A DNA stretch of 64,000 nucleotides from Hormiphora californensis (Eukaryota; Ctenophora; Tentaculata; Cydippida; Pleurobrachiidae): assembly GCA_020137815.1 (NCBI GenBank), contig CM035351.1, forward strand, positions 6,035,397 through 6,099,396. The letters are read 5' to 3'. The notes beneath the pieces were generated by a model. It was not told the DNA's origin, did no database searches, and was given only the letters and a program-made list of their open reading frames with translations. Position 1 is the stretch's first letter. Each line of letters starts with the position of its first letter. Shown here in pieces: positions 62,966 to 64,000 of the stretch. The translations under genes and the position numbers were made by a program.

Positions 62966-64000
62966 CTTTTAACCACACCAACACGACCACCACCTTGAGA
63001 CGTGACGTAATGGGGGTCAGATACCACGTGACACGTGTTAAGTAGGGGGAGGAGGTAGGGGTGAAGTGGGAAAGTGGTTTGTGGGTGTTTGTGGGAAAAC
63101 TGAACGATAAAACTTGAATCACAGCGCTGGCAAGCGCCCGGGGCCCAATCCTCCCTTCCCCCAACCATCCTTCCCATAAAAATGTCCATTTTCCAAGCAT
63201 TCTTGCTTCCAGTGAATGGAAAATCGAAATTGCGAAAATTTTTGACAGCGCTACTATACTTATTGTCTGAAATCGGCAATTTCAACTTTGTTTTAGACAA
63301 CCTTCCCGTTGTCCTACGAACTTGCCGCTTGGTAGTTCGTGTTGCCTTGACACCTAGAGCACACGTTCAAAATTTCATGCAAATCGGAGTTACAGTTTTT
63401 ACGTTACAGAGGGTCGTATTTTAGACAAAATGTCCGTTTTTCGCGTCACGAACGACCGTAAAGTAACGACAATTTTGCGTACACAATAGAGGCCACAGTT
63501 TTAAAGGTATCACCATGAAACTTTGGGAGTCGGTAGGTCTAGTGGTGTACCTTGTATTAAAGCTTGGACAGAGAAAACGGACCATCATAACAAAAGTTAT
63601 GACTGTCTTAAGTTTTGTTTGGCGTCTAAGACAGCCTTCCCGTCGTTCTACGAATACGCCACTTGGTATGTAATGTTTTCTAGACGTCTTGAACACACGA
63701 TCAAAATTTCAAGCAAATCCGAGTTACGGTTCTTCAGTTACGGGCATCTGACTGTATTAAGATTTAAGACGATTTTCAAAAAAACCTAGAAAAGAGCAAA
63801 TTAAACTATAAATCATGATTTTATCACATATATTTTTGCCAACGTAGGTCAACTGCTGTATTTTCAGATATAATTGGAAGTCATATCTAGAATTATGACT
63901 GTCTTAAATTTAAGACGATTTTAAAAACGCCTAGAAAGAAGCATTTCAGAGTCTAAATTAACATTGAATCAGACTTATTTTATAAAATAAGGTTTACTGC
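62966..64000. other. Non-coding right end with diverged direct repeats
   Basis: Probably CLASP intron. A stretch with CCTTCCCGTTGTCCTACGAA (63302) is echoed by CCTTCCCGTCGTTCTACGAA (63635), with related following sequence, and AAGACGATTTT plus CCTAGAAA recurs at 63769 and 63911. No exon is recognised. Confidence 0.5.

Overview
This window is metazoan nuclear DNA. It carries short-intron, GT-AG genes for conserved animal proteins (PHF14, SRFBP1, CLASP, BLOC1S5, FAM185A, HDAC8, translin, U2AF1 and others). The GC content is moderate, intergenic spacers are very short, and palindromic (foldback) repeats are abundant. The phylum cannot be fixed from the sequence. Compact genes with a 3' splice site almost touching nearly every start codon suggest a lineage with spliced-leader trans-splicing; a ctenophore would fit, but this is a guess.

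Left part (1-33,088): thirteen genes lie head-to-tail on the + strand: an unidentified C-terminal exon, DDX56, TSN, PHF14, SRFBP1/BUD22, FAM185A, HDAC8, BLOC1S5, PEX3, U2AF1, CHTF18, a small MIF4G-like protein and HCCS. Once insertions are subtracted, most stop-to-next-acceptor distances are about 70-370 bp. Every one of the twelve genes whose start is visible has an AG acceptor 0-15 nt before its ATG. This looks like a long polycistronic, trans-spliced cluster. CHTF18 intron 1 holds an inverted pair of tRNA-Gly(UCC) genes flanked by tandem 41-bp copies of the tRNA 3' end.

Middle part (33,089-42,271): a repeat-rich accessory region with a broken unidentified gene, tandem repeats, several foldback/MITE-like elements, and a 1.4-kb palindrome bracketed by direct repeats of about 0.8-0.95 kb.

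Right part (42,272-64,000): AHCY (-) and GABARAP (+) are head-to-head. GABARAP then meets tail-to-tail a large CLASP gene (-) whose 5' end lies beyond the window. The last kilobase is non-coding, with diverged repeats.

Mobile DNA: at least seven sizeable inverted-repeat elements are present. They include a two-copy TTAA-flanked family, a family with oligo-G/C ends and exact 7-bp target duplications (one nested inside another), a 2.6-kb palindrome that encloses a 21-bp satellite with 105-bp higher-order structure, and TA-flanked MITEs, one of which has an empty site in a sister copy inside the window.
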